Assembly (NCBI GenBank): GCA_965656875.1
Contig: CBFHMJ010000054.1
Coordinates: forward strand, 151,608-215,607
Source of the DNA: CBFHMJ01 sp965656875
GTDB taxonomy: Bacteria > Pseudomonadota > Gammaproteobacteria > Enterobacterales > Alteromonadaceae
Direction of reading: 5' to 3'
DNA length: 64,000 nt
The position numbers were made by a program, and so were the translations under genes. Below the pieces are notes generated by a model. The model saw nothing but the letters and a program-made list of their open reading frames with translations. It did not search any database and was not told the DNA's origin. Positions 34,570 through 41,988 of the stretch are shown one piece after another (the stretch's first letter is position 1; each line of letters begins with the position of its first letter).

Positions 34570-35507
34570 TCTTCTGGTGGAGCTACCGGAAAGGACAACA
34601 CAAACTGAGTGCCGACATCTGGCGTACTGGATGCACTGATAGTTCCTTTGTGTTTTTCAACTATCGCATAGCTGACGGACAAGCCAAGCCCGGTGCCGAC
34701 ACCAACGGGTTTGGTGGTAAAGAATGGTTCAAAGATGCGAGTCAGGTTTTCCTGTTTAATGCCGCAGCCGTTATCTTTAATCGTAACGATTACTCGATTG
34801 TGGGTGGCATGGCTGGAGACGATGATTTTCCCTTCCTGATCGCAGGCTTGCCCTGCATTGACCAGTAGATTGGTAAACACCTGAGTGAGCTCATTACTGT
34901 TAGCATTGATCGCGGGAATCGGGTGGAGGTTGGTTTCGACTTCAACTGTGTACTTTAACTCGTTGTTCACGAGTTTTAGAGTGCTTTCAAGTAATTGATT
35001 GACGTCAACGACAGCAAACTGATGATCACTGGCCCGTGAAAAGTTCTTAAGTTCAGCGACAATATCACGAACTTGGGTTAAACCCTGCCTGGCATCAATA
35101 AAGATGTCATTGATGTCTTTTTGCAGGTAAACCAGGTCGATGTCATCCGCCAGCTTTTCTAATGTTTGTTGGACCTGCTCGGGTAATTGATTAGTGTGTT
35201 GACGTGATGTGCTGATATAACAGGCTAGATCATCAATATAGTCCTTCAGAGTATCGATGTTACTCAGCACATAGCCAACTGGATTGTTGATTTCATGAGC
35301 GACGCCGGCGGCCAGTTGGCCAATGGATGCCAGTTTTTCGGATTGCACGAGTTTGTCTTTGGTGTCCTGTAACTCCTGATAGGCCTGTTCGGTTGCTTTC
35401 AGGTTGTCCCAGGCTTCTCGCGTTTTCTCATCCAGTAGTCGTTCAGCTTGTTGTCTCGCCTTTTTTTCTCGTTCTAACGCTCTTTTGTAGGCATCCAACT
35501 CATTCAT
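34566..35507 (-). CDS. Soluble histidine kinase, H-NOX-associated
   Basis: A 313-residue cytosolic sensor kinase without membrane segments. Residues 1-58 are a coiled coil rich in Glu/Lys/Arg. The phosphoacceptor is His71 in GVAHEINNP. The ATPase domain (~200-310) has the N box (NELTQVFTNLLVNAGQA), G1 (IKDNGCGIKQENLTRIFEPFFTT) and G2 (GTGLGLSVSYAIVEKH). It lies 22 bases after the H-NOX gene on the same strand; H-NOX proteins bind NO and inhibit such partner kinases. It lacks a receiver domain and no response regulator is adjacent, so phosphate must pass to a distant partner. Confidence 0.93.
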   Translation of the reverse strand: MNELDAYKRALEREKKARQQAERLLDEKTREAWDNLKATEQAYQELQDTKDKLVQSEKLASIGQLAAGVAHEINNPVGYVLSNIDTLKDYIDDLACYISTSRQHTNQLPEQVQQTLEKLADDIDLVYLQKDINDIFIDARQGLTQVRDIVAELKNFSRASDHQFAVVDVNQLLESTLKLVNNELKYTVEVETNLHPIPAINANSNELTQVFTNLLVNAGQACDQEGKIIVSSHATHNRVIVTIKDNGCGIKQENLTRIFEPFFTTKPVGVGTGLGLSVSYAIVEKHKGTISASSTPDVGTQFVLSFPVAPPED

Positions 35508-35529
35508 AGGCAGTCTTTAATCAGAAATA

Positions 35530-36072
35530 TTATTCAAAGGATAAATGAAGCTTGCAGTGATCGGAACCTTTATGCATACAAACCGGGTGGTCAATAGTCA
35601 ATGTCGCATCAAAGTGACTGGCTGCGCCCTGAAGTAGCCCTTCACATAAACGGCAGAGTTTACGTTTTGACTGATAGATAAGTGTTAAACCATTTTCAGT
35701 TTCTTTTTCATAGCGAAACATGGGTAAATAGGCATCAGGATATAATCGCTTAACTTCAACGTGGATCACGGAATCCACCATTTTGATCAATTCTTTACAG
35801 CTTTTTACTTCTTTTAATGGGGTGGGGCTTGCGTCGTATAGTCGCCCGAATAAGTAAACGCCAAACTGGTAGACTAAATCATTAACTGGAACGCCTGTTT
35901 TTTCAGATAACGCGCCCACGAGGGAAAATAATTCACCATCTTCGTATTGAGCACCTGTGGTATAGACGCCTTCCGTTGAAGGCTTAACATCATCCAGCAG
36001 CTCCTCCCAGACAATGATCCCCAGTTTTTCAACGACCATGTCTGAAAAAAAGCTAAAAATTGATCCTTGCAT
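35530..36072 (-). CDS. hnoX: Heme NO-binding protein (H-NOX)
   Basis: A 180-residue cytosolic gas sensor. The proximal heme ligand is His104 (VIHVEVKRLYPDA) and the porphyrin-propionate motif Y-x-S-x-R is Tyr133, Ser135, Arg137 (IYQSKRKLC). The distal pocket shows no obvious hydrogen-bonding Tyr at the position typical of oxygen-binding members, so NO is the expected ligand. Cys140, His162, Cys165 and Cys173 match, with a one-residue offset, the zinc-binding set described for the Shewanella oneidensis protein. First gene of an operon with the kinase; H-NOX/kinase pairs control biofilm or c-di-GMP responses to NO. Confidence 0.94.
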   Translation of the reverse strand: MQGSIFSFFSDMVVEKLGIIVWEELLDDVKPSTEGVYTTGAQYEDGELFSLVGALSEKTGVPVNDLVYQFGVYLFGRLYDASPTPLKEVKSCKELIKMVDSVIHVEVKRLYPDAYLPMFRYEKETENGLTLIYQSKRKLCRLCEGLLQGAASHFDATLTIDHPVCMHKGSDHCKLHLSFE

Positions 36073-36182
36073 TGAATTAACTCCGGATTAATGAGGTTTG
36101 ATTGTTGTGCTTTTCTCAGTATATGCCAGAATTTCAATGAAAATTACATATTGACCTGAACTTACAAAAAAGAAACTGATAT

Positions 36183-37142
36183 ATGTTTGAACCAGATAAA
36201 ATAAAAGTAGGCATAAGCGCTTGTTTAATCGGTGAAAAAGTACGCTACGATGGCGGTCATAAAACATCAAATTTTTGTAAAAACCAGTTAAGTAAGTGGG
36301 TAACTTACGTACCAGTATGCCCAGAAATGGCTATCGGTATGGGTACGCCACGTAAGACGATTCGGCTGGTCGAAGAGGACCAAAAGATACATGTCAGGGC
36401 GACAGACGGTAGCTTTGATGTAACTGAAAAAATGGAAGATTTTTCTGCAAAGAAAACGGCGGAACTGGATTATTTGAGTGGCTACATTGTGTGTGCAAAA
36501 TCACCATCGTGTGGCATGGAACGGGTGAGTGTATTTCGTCAAAACCCTAAAGAGAAATGGTTTGACCAGGATAAAGCGGGCGTGGGCGTATTTACTCGTA
36601 ATTTGATGGAACGATATCCATTACTGCCTGTGGAAGAAAATGGTCGCCTGAATGATACGCATCTTCGTGAAAACTTTGTCACCCGAGTGCTGGCTTATCA
36701 TGACTGGATGCAACTAAAGCATGCAGGCTTTACCAGGCAATGCTTGATTGATTTTCATAGCCGATATAAATATTTGCTCATGGCCCACCAGCCATCGAAG
36801 TACCGTGAACTGGGGCCGATTCTGGCTGATATTCAGGATATTGAAGAAACGGCTGAAGCGTATTTCACCGGCTTTATGACGGCACTGAAAACACCTTGTA
36901 CGCGCAAAAATCACACCAGTGTACTGCAACATCTACAGGGATATTTCAAAAAACAGCTGAACTCCTCACAAAAGCAGCTACTCGCCAGTAACATCGATAA
37001 ATATCGACGCGGTTTGTTGCCATTAATGGTGCCAGTGACGTTGATTCGTCAGTATTTAAATGATTACCCCAATGAATATCTGAGTAAGCAAGTTTATCTT
37101 CAGCCTCATCCCGAAGAATTAAGCCTGAGATACGATCATTAA
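36183..37142 (+). CDS. DUF523-DUF1722 protein (TudS-like thiouracil desulfurase with YbgA domain)
   Basis: A 319-residue fusion. Residues ~6-155 are DUF523: SACLIGEKVRYDGGHK, VPVCPEMAIGMGTPR and AKSPSCGMERVSV, whose three Cys match the [4Fe-4S] ligands known for TudS, which removes sulfur from thiouracil. Residues ~185-310 are DUF1722 (YbgA-type: LIDFHSRYKYLLMAHQPSKYRELG). The stop overlaps the photolyase start by one base, so the two are translationally coupled, a pairing seen in other gammaproteobacteria. Coupling to photolyase suggests nucleobase damage or thionucleobase clearance, but for this fused form that is inference. Confidence 0.9.
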   Translation: MFEPDKIKVGISACLIGEKVRYDGGHKTSNFCKNQLSKWVTYVPVCPEMAIGMGTPRKTIRLVEEDQKIHVRATDGSFDVTEKMEDFSAKKTAELDYLSGYIVCAKSPSCGMERVSVFRQNPKEKWFDQDKAGVGVFTRNLMERYPLLPVEENGRLNDTHLRENFVTRVLAYHDWMQLKHAGFTRQCLIDFHSRYKYLLMAHQPSKYRELGPILADIQDIEETAEAYFTGFMTALKTPCTRKNHTSVLQHLQGYFKKQLNSSQKQLLASNIDKYRRGLLPLMVPVTLIRQYLNDYPNEYLSKQVYLQPHPEELSLRYDH

Positions 37143-38620
37143 TGATGAATAATAATCAATTAGTCTGGTTTCGTAGTGATTTAAGACTGGCAGATAATCC
37201 TGCATTTTATAATGCGTGCGCTCAGGCCAGACAAGATGGCGGTAGAGTATACGCCATTTATCTAAACACGCCGGAACAGTGGATTCAGCATCAGGTCGCG
37301 CCCGTACAAGTTGACTTGATTCAACGAACGCTGGGGGAGTTAACTGCGTCGTTAAATGCCAGAGGCATCGAGCTTATTACGCTGACCATTCCCACATTCG
37401 ACGATATCCCAACGTTGTTAGCAGACATCACACAGCAACTGAATATTAAAACCATTCATGCCAATGTCGAACCGGAAATTAATGAGATCACCCGTGATCT
37501 ACAAACGTCTTCATTAATCACCGGTTTTTCTTTCTATGACGGACATTGTGTTTTTGCACCGGGCACGGTGACTAAAGCTAATCAAGAGATGTTCAAAGTG
37601 TTCACACCTTTCAGAAACCAGTGGGTCAAACTGGCGATTGAACAAGGTGTTGAGCCTTGTGTGTTATCGGACTATTGTCAATCGCCGGAAGCAGATGATG
37701 ACAGTATTGATTTTCCGGCGAACGATTTTGATATCGATGAATACACCGCGATGTTCAGCCGTGTTCACGGTTGTGAGATCCAGTCGATGGCTTATTGTCG
37801 TGCACACTGGAAAGGTAGTGAAGCCGATGTGCATCGGATGATGGAGGAATTCATCGACTCAGCAAGTGGTGATTATAAGGAGTACCGGGATTTTCCTGCA
37901 AAACCAGCGACCAGTCGTTTGTCACCATGGCTTAAGTTAGGCGTCATTACTTCAAGACAAGCACTGAGTCAGTTAAGACGGCGATATCCGAACTGTATGA
38001 CCAACAAATCCAGCCCGGGTTTCTCCTGGTTTAATGAAATTGTCTGGCGAGAATTTTATCGTCATTTGATAGTGGCGTTCCCGCAATTGTGCAAAGGCAG
38101 AAATTTCAACGCGGCGGCTGATAACGTTCAGTGGGAGCCTTCGTCTGGCGAAAGTTTTAAACGGTGGTGTGAAGGCCGTACGGGCTATCCGCTGGTGGAT
38201 GCCGCAATGAAACAACTGGTTGCAACAGGCTGGATGCATAATCGTCTCAGAATGGTGGTGGCCAGCTTTTTAACGAAACATTTGATGATTGACTGGCGGG
38301 CAGGAGAAGCCTTTTTCAATAAACACCTGATCGATGGTGATTTGGCGGCTAATAATGGCGGTTGGCAGTGGGCGGCCAGTACAGGTTGTGATGCTCAGCC
38401 GTATTTTCGAGTTTTTAATCCGACCACTCAAAGTGAAAAATTTGATCCGGAAGGGCAGTTCATTCGTCAATGGATTCCGGCACTTAGGGATGTCATCGGT
38501 AAAGCAATTCACCAACCTGGTGCAGCGGGATACAACATGCCCATTATTGAGCACAAATTTGCACGGGCGAGAGCGATTGAACGGTTTGAGACAGTGATGA
38601 AAAACCGTACAACGGGCTGA
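37142..38620 (+). CDS. phrB: Deoxyribodipyrimidine photolyase (CPD photolyase, class I)
   Basis: A 492-residue blue-light DNA repair enzyme that splits cyclobutane pyrimidine dimers using FADH- and an antenna folate. The N-terminal antenna domain (LVWFRSDLRLADNPAFY) is followed by the helical FAD domain: FSWFNEIVWREFYRHL, FKRWCEGRTGYPLVDAAMKQL, GWMHNRLRMVVASFLTKHLMIDWR and GGWQWAASTGCDAQPYFRVFNP, all diagnostic of class I photolyases. The Trp electron chain positions appear retained. Translationally coupled to the upstream TudS-like gene. No nearby regulator. Confidence 0.96.
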   Translation: MMNNNQLVWFRSDLRLADNPAFYNACAQARQDGGRVYAIYLNTPEQWIQHQVAPVQVDLIQRTLGELTASLNARGIELITLTIPTFDDIPTLLADITQQLNIKTIHANVEPEINEITRDLQTSSLITGFSFYDGHCVFAPGTVTKANQEMFKVFTPFRNQWVKLAIEQGVEPCVLSDYCQSPEADDDSIDFPANDFDIDEYTAMFSRVHGCEIQSMAYCRAHWKGSEADVHRMMEEFIDSASGDYKEYRDFPAKPATSRLSPWLKLGVITSRQALSQLRRRYPNCMTNKSSPGFSWFNEIVWREFYRHLIVAFPQLCKGRNFNAAADNVQWEPSSGESFKRWCEGRTGYPLVDAAMKQLVATGWMHNRLRMVVASFLTKHLMIDWRAGEAFFNKHLIDGDLAANNGGWQWAASTGCDAQPYFRVFNPTTQSEKFDPEGQFIRQWIPALRDVIGKAIHQPGAAGYNMPIIEHKFARARAIERFETVMKNRTTG

Positions 38621-38735
38621 GATAAGAGTACAAAAAGTATTCTGCAACAATATTTTGATAGAAAAATATTGCAGAACAAAGGGTTGCATGATTCCATCTA
38701 ACGTCTGAATTAACGTTAATAATACATAAGGAAGC

Positions 38736-39089
38736 ATGATGAAAAAAATCATTTCAGGCACAATAATTGCCATCAGCTTTGGCTGTTCATTTACAACACT
38801 GGCTGAATCAGACAAGGAAATCAAAGCGGGGATTGAAGCTGCGGTCAGTGTAGATGGTTTTTTCAGCCCAGAGATTGCCACTTTTCGTATTCAGGGCGTC
38901 ACTGAAGGTAGCCCGGCAGCGCGAGCCGGACTTGAAGGTGGTGAAGATGTACTGGCAATCGAAGACTGTGAAATTCCGGGTTGTGAAGCCTCAATCGCTA
39001 AAAAGTTGATGAAGCGGAAGGCGGGTGAAGTATTAACATTGCGGATTAAAAAAGACGGAAAAGAACGTCTGGTTACGATTAAATTTTAA
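38736..39089 (+). CDS. Secreted PDZ-domain protein
   Basis: A 117-residue periplasmic protein with a signal peptide (MKKIISGTIIAISFGCSFTTLA). The mature ~90 residues are a single PDZ domain: FRIQGVTEGSPAARAGLEGGEDVLAIEDCEI, then LMKRKAGEVLTLRIKKDGKERLVTI. PDZ domains bind peptide C-termini; with no protease attached, it may be an adaptor. Two Cys seven residues apart (DCEIPGCE) could form a disulfide. A GGAAGC stretch precedes the start. Partner unknown. Confidence 0.85.
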   Translation: MMKKIISGTIIAISFGCSFTTLAESDKEIKAGIEAAVSVDGFFSPEIATFRIQGVTEGSPAARAGLEGGEDVLAIEDCEIPGCEASIAKKLMKRKAGEVLTLRIKKDGKERLVTIKF

Positions 39090-39182
39090 AATATTATGTT
39101 CAAATGATGCGGAACTACCCCGACGTAATACGTGACAAAGGGTGGAGACGCTGATTATTTTGCGCTAAATACAGGAGGCAGC

Positions 39183-39527
39183 ATGCCACATTGCATTATT
39201 GAGTATTCCAGAGAATTGGAGCCGACACTGGATTTAAATGAACTGCTAAACAATGTTTATCAGGGAACAAGTGATTCAGGATTATTTGGTGCATCGCAGA
39301 TTAAGACTCGCGCTATTCCTTATGATCATCATTTGACTGAAGCCGCTAAAGCCGATTTTATTCATATTGCGATTCGTATTCTTTCTGGGCGTACTGATGA
39401 GCAAAAAGAGACATTGACCGCCAGCGTGCTGGGGAAGGTTAAAGAAGTTCTTGATGATATCCCGGTGACAATTGAAGTCGTGGATATTCATCGAAGCAGT
39501 TACGTGCAATACAACCCACAGCTTTAA
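39183..39527 (+). CDS. 5-carboxymethyl-2-hydroxymuconate delta-isomerase-like protein
   Basis: The frame opens earlier, but CAGGAGGCAGC just before the ATG at 39183 fixes the start, giving 114 residues. It begins MPHCIIEYS, so after Met removal the N-terminal Pro is free to act as catalytic base, as in the tautomerase superfamily. The rest (YDHHLTEAAKADFIHIAIRILSGRTDEQKE, IEVVDIHRSSYVQYN) matches the CHMI family (HpaF type). The true enzyme acts in homoprotocatechuate breakdown, but no other hpa genes are near, so this stand-alone copy may use another substrate. Confidence 0.85.
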   Translation: MPHCIIEYSRELEPTLDLNELLNNVYQGTSDSGLFGASQIKTRAIPYDHHLTEAAKADFIHIAIRILSGRTDEQKETLTASVLGKVKEVLDDIPVTIEVVDIHRSSYVQYNPQL

Positions 39528-39623
39528 TTCCGAACATTTCCTGGTCATTGCAAGTGAAGCTTTTATAACGGTGAACACCTCGATTACTGCTTAAAAAAAC
39601 TTCGCCTGCAATGGCCAGTACGT

Positions 39624-40700
39624 TCAGCTGAATCTGGCGTGAAGCCTGGTACTGGCTGAAAATTGCAATACAGCTAACCCGCCAAAAAGAATTAGCAACC
39701 CTACCAACTCACCTTGTAAATCATTGATATTAATATTTAAAGTATTCACAGGTGCTAGTAGTATCCAGCCTGTTACGAATGCAGCGCGTAAAAACAGCGT
39801 AACCGTGAGTTGTCTGATGCTTTCCGGGCTTCGGTCTTTGGGTACTTCCTTAAATCCACTCAACCAGCTTCCCGGTGTGCCTTTTAGCAGTAATGTACTG
39901 CTCATCAGGGCGATGCAGGTGATTATCAAAATAACTGCAGCTGAGTAAGGCGTGACGGGTTGAAGAGTAAAAAACAGGTTTAACGGTGAATCAATCCCTG
40001 ATTGTTGCACGACAAAGAACAGAGTCAGCATAATCAGCCGAAACAGCACGAAAAAACCAACATCGCCAACTGCGATAAGACAGTTAGTGAAAAAGGGGCG
40101 AATCCTGTTTTTTTGCGGTCGTTGATGTAACAAGACCAGTTCATTACGGTTAAACAATTTAGGCAACAGAGTATTTTCATCCCAGCGAAAATAGCGGTAA
40201 AGCCAGCGCTTACACACTGGATTGGGAGGTGATTGTTCTGTGCTGTTGTTTGCCTGTTGATGGCATTCGATCAGGAATCTGGCAATAGCCAGACTAACGG
40301 CATCAAACAGCATTAAATCTTCCAACGCTTCTTGTTGCAGCAGTTCTTCCCATTGGTCGAGACGAGTGTCAGGATCATATACCAGCGTTTTGGCGTGTTG
40401 AATCAATGGTTTAATACGTTGTGCGAGCATATCATCGGAATAATCCACTTGCTCTGAATAATCCGGTGGTGAGTGTTGGAATTGCTGATTGTTTGCTGGT
40501 GCTGATTGCTTGCTAATCTCACCTGTTTTAACGGAAGCAAGGGCTTGTTTATAAGCGTCATGAAGCGCTTTAAACGATTCGCTGTCCTTTGAGATATCAA
40601 GATCTTTTAGTTGCTGACTGTATGCTCGTTTAATTGTTCTCGAATCTGAACCGGGTAGTATGTTCAGTAATGTCCAGGGATCAAGAGGTGGTGGATTCAT
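39624..40700 (-). CDS. Degenerate J-domain membrane protein (DjlB/DjlC-like)
   Basis: A 358-residue protein, third in the hscC operon. Residues ~7-55 form a J-like helical hairpin (DPWTLLNILPGSDSRTIKRAYSQQLKDLD then SFKALHDAYKQAL), but the HPD tripeptide that stimulates Hsp70 is absent: the loop reads LDISKD. The middle (~85-190) is soluble and helical. The C-terminal ~140 residues contain about four membrane helices. In E. coli, HscC works with two atypical J proteins, DjlB and DjlC, and this protein occupies the matching position. Loss of HPD suggests it docks rather than activates. Confidence 0.8.
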   Translation of the reverse strand: MNPPPLDPWTLLNILPGSDSRTIKRAYSQQLKDLDISKDSESFKALHDAYKQALASVKTGEISKQSAPANNQQFQHSPPDYSEQVDYSDDMLAQRIKPLIQHAKTLVYDPDTRLDQWEELLQQEALEDLMLFDAVSLAIARFLIECHQQANNSTEQSPPNPVCKRWLYRYFRWDENTLLPKLFNRNELVLLHQRPQKNRIRPFFTNCLIAVGDVGFFVLFRLIMLTLFFVVQQSGIDSPLNLFFTLQPVTPYSAAVILIITCIALMSSTLLLKGTPGSWLSGFKEVPKDRSPESIRQLTVTLFLRAAFVTGWILLAPVNTLNININDLQGELVGLLILFGGLAVLQFSASTRLHARFS

Positions 40701-40764
40701 AAATCAATCAAGACTTTTAAAATAGATGGTGTTTACTGAGCAGAACATCCTTGTTCTGATTTGA

Positions 40765-41988
40765 TTATTCATCTTGTTCTTTATAACGCTTGAGAAATAA
40801 AAAGCGATTAACCAGCCCCATACCAATGATCGTTACGGCCAGGCCAAGAAATCCACCTTTACCGAAGTTGAGAAAAAAGAGGGTGATAATAAGACTCTTA
40901 GCGGCAAAATGATAAAGGACTCTGGTGGTTGGGAGCGTAAAGTCATCTTCATGCATAAAACGAATATTAAAGAACTTCATACCCAACGTTTGGCCTTTAC
41001 GTAATACAAACCAGTAGTTATAGCAAAGATAGCTAATGATAAAGCTCATTGGAACGAGTTTAGTTCGAATGAACGGATCTTCATTGTAGCCAGTGCTGGT
41101 CGATATCATGATGACAATAACGCCCATGATGAATCCCAACAAAGCAATCAAAATGACATCGACACCTTTTGATAGCTTTGAGTCCCAATAGCCAATATTT
41201 TCAGTTTGCTCGTTTTCCTCTTCCTTCACCATAACGTTATGGGGGATCAGAATCAGAAAGTCTTCCAGGCTAATTTCTCGTTGCAATGCACCGTCAGTAC
41301 GCCAGTGAAATTCATTGTCGAGCATTTTAATAATGTCTTTGCTGACTACCGCGCCTGGCGGATGAATACCCCACTGATTTTTTTGTAGGTTCAATAACCG
41401 AACAAAAATCTGATAAGACAGATGTGGGCGTAACATAATATCAAGTAACAAATCATGGTTGATCAGGGGTTGCCAGCAGGCTGGATCATTAAACCGTTTT
41501 CGATCTGTTATCAGCTCATCCAGTTCGGCGATCCATGCGTTGTACGCTTGCTCAAATTGCTCTTGTTCTTCCTGTTGAGCTTGCTGTTGGGCCAGTTGTT
41601 GTTCGATGTGGGCTTTAAGTTCTGCTGCCTGTTGTTCATCGACTGGATGCTCAGTGGCAGTGTCAGATGCTTCAAAGGCATAAGATGTTTCGGTCGGTTC
41701 TTTATTGCCAGCTGACGAATCGATGTTATGCGTTGAAGATTCAACGGAGCTATTCGCTGCAACATCAGTATCTTGTAGAGCGATGTTGTCGTCTTCATCT
41801 TCGTCATAAAACTCAGCGTTGTCGGCTAACCAGGTTGCATTATCGTAAGCGTCGCGCAATGCCTGAAAACCTTCAGGATCTTGATCGGGTTTGCACGTTT
41901 TTACTTTCTTTGAGTAGGCTCGACGAATAGCCTTTTTATCGTCAGTCGGCTCAATGCCGAGTGTTTCCCAACAGTTTTCTATTTCCAC
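40765..41988 (-). CDS. J-domain protein with RDD membrane domain, HscC partner
   Basis: A 407-residue protein whose start overlaps the end of hscC by 10 bases. Residues ~4-52 are a J-domain of the DjlB/DjlC kind (CWETLGIEPTDDKKAIRRAYSKKVKTCKPD then GFQALRDAYDNA), where HPD is replaced by KPD. Residues ~55-150 are acidic and Gln-rich, probably a disordered linker. Residues ~260-400 are an RDD domain with about three membrane helices and the signature LRKGQTLGMKFFNIRF. It would tether the HscC chaperone to the inner membrane. Confidence 0.85.
   Translation of the reverse strand: MEIENCWETLGIEPTDDKKAIRRAYSKKVKTCKPDQDPEGFQALRDAYDNATWLADNAEFYDEDEDDNIALQDTDVAANSSVESSTHNIDSSAGNKEPTETSYAFEASDTATEHPVDEQQAAELKAHIEQQLAQQQAQQEEQEQFEQAYNAWIAELDELITDRKRFNDPACWQPLINHDLLLDIMLRPHLSYQIFVRLLNLQKNQWGIHPPGAVVSKDIIKMLDNEFHWRTDGALQREISLEDFLILIPHNVMVKEEENEQTENIGYWDSKLSKGVDVILIALLGFIMGVIVIMISTSTGYNEDPFIRTKLVPMSFIISYLCYNYWFVLRKGQTLGMKFFNIRFMHEDDFTLPTTRVLYHFAAKSLIITLFFLNFGKGGFLGLAVTIIGMGLVNRFLFLKRYKEQDE

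Noticed and set aside
36088..36270. Minus-strand frame overlapping the start of the TudS-like gene
   Set aside because: Lies across the promoter and coding start of a well-supported gene, with no binding site or family match.
38642..38675. Hairpin after the photolyase gene as a terminator
   Set aside because: The stem has a 3-base bulge and no T-run follows; too weak to call.
39132..39182. N-terminal extension of the CHMI-like protein
   Set aside because: It would bury the catalytic proline; a strong binding site precedes the ATG at 39183.
41511..41930. Frames on both strands inside the J-domain/RDD gene
   Set aside because: Other-frame shadows of the acidic, Gln-rich linker of the real gene.
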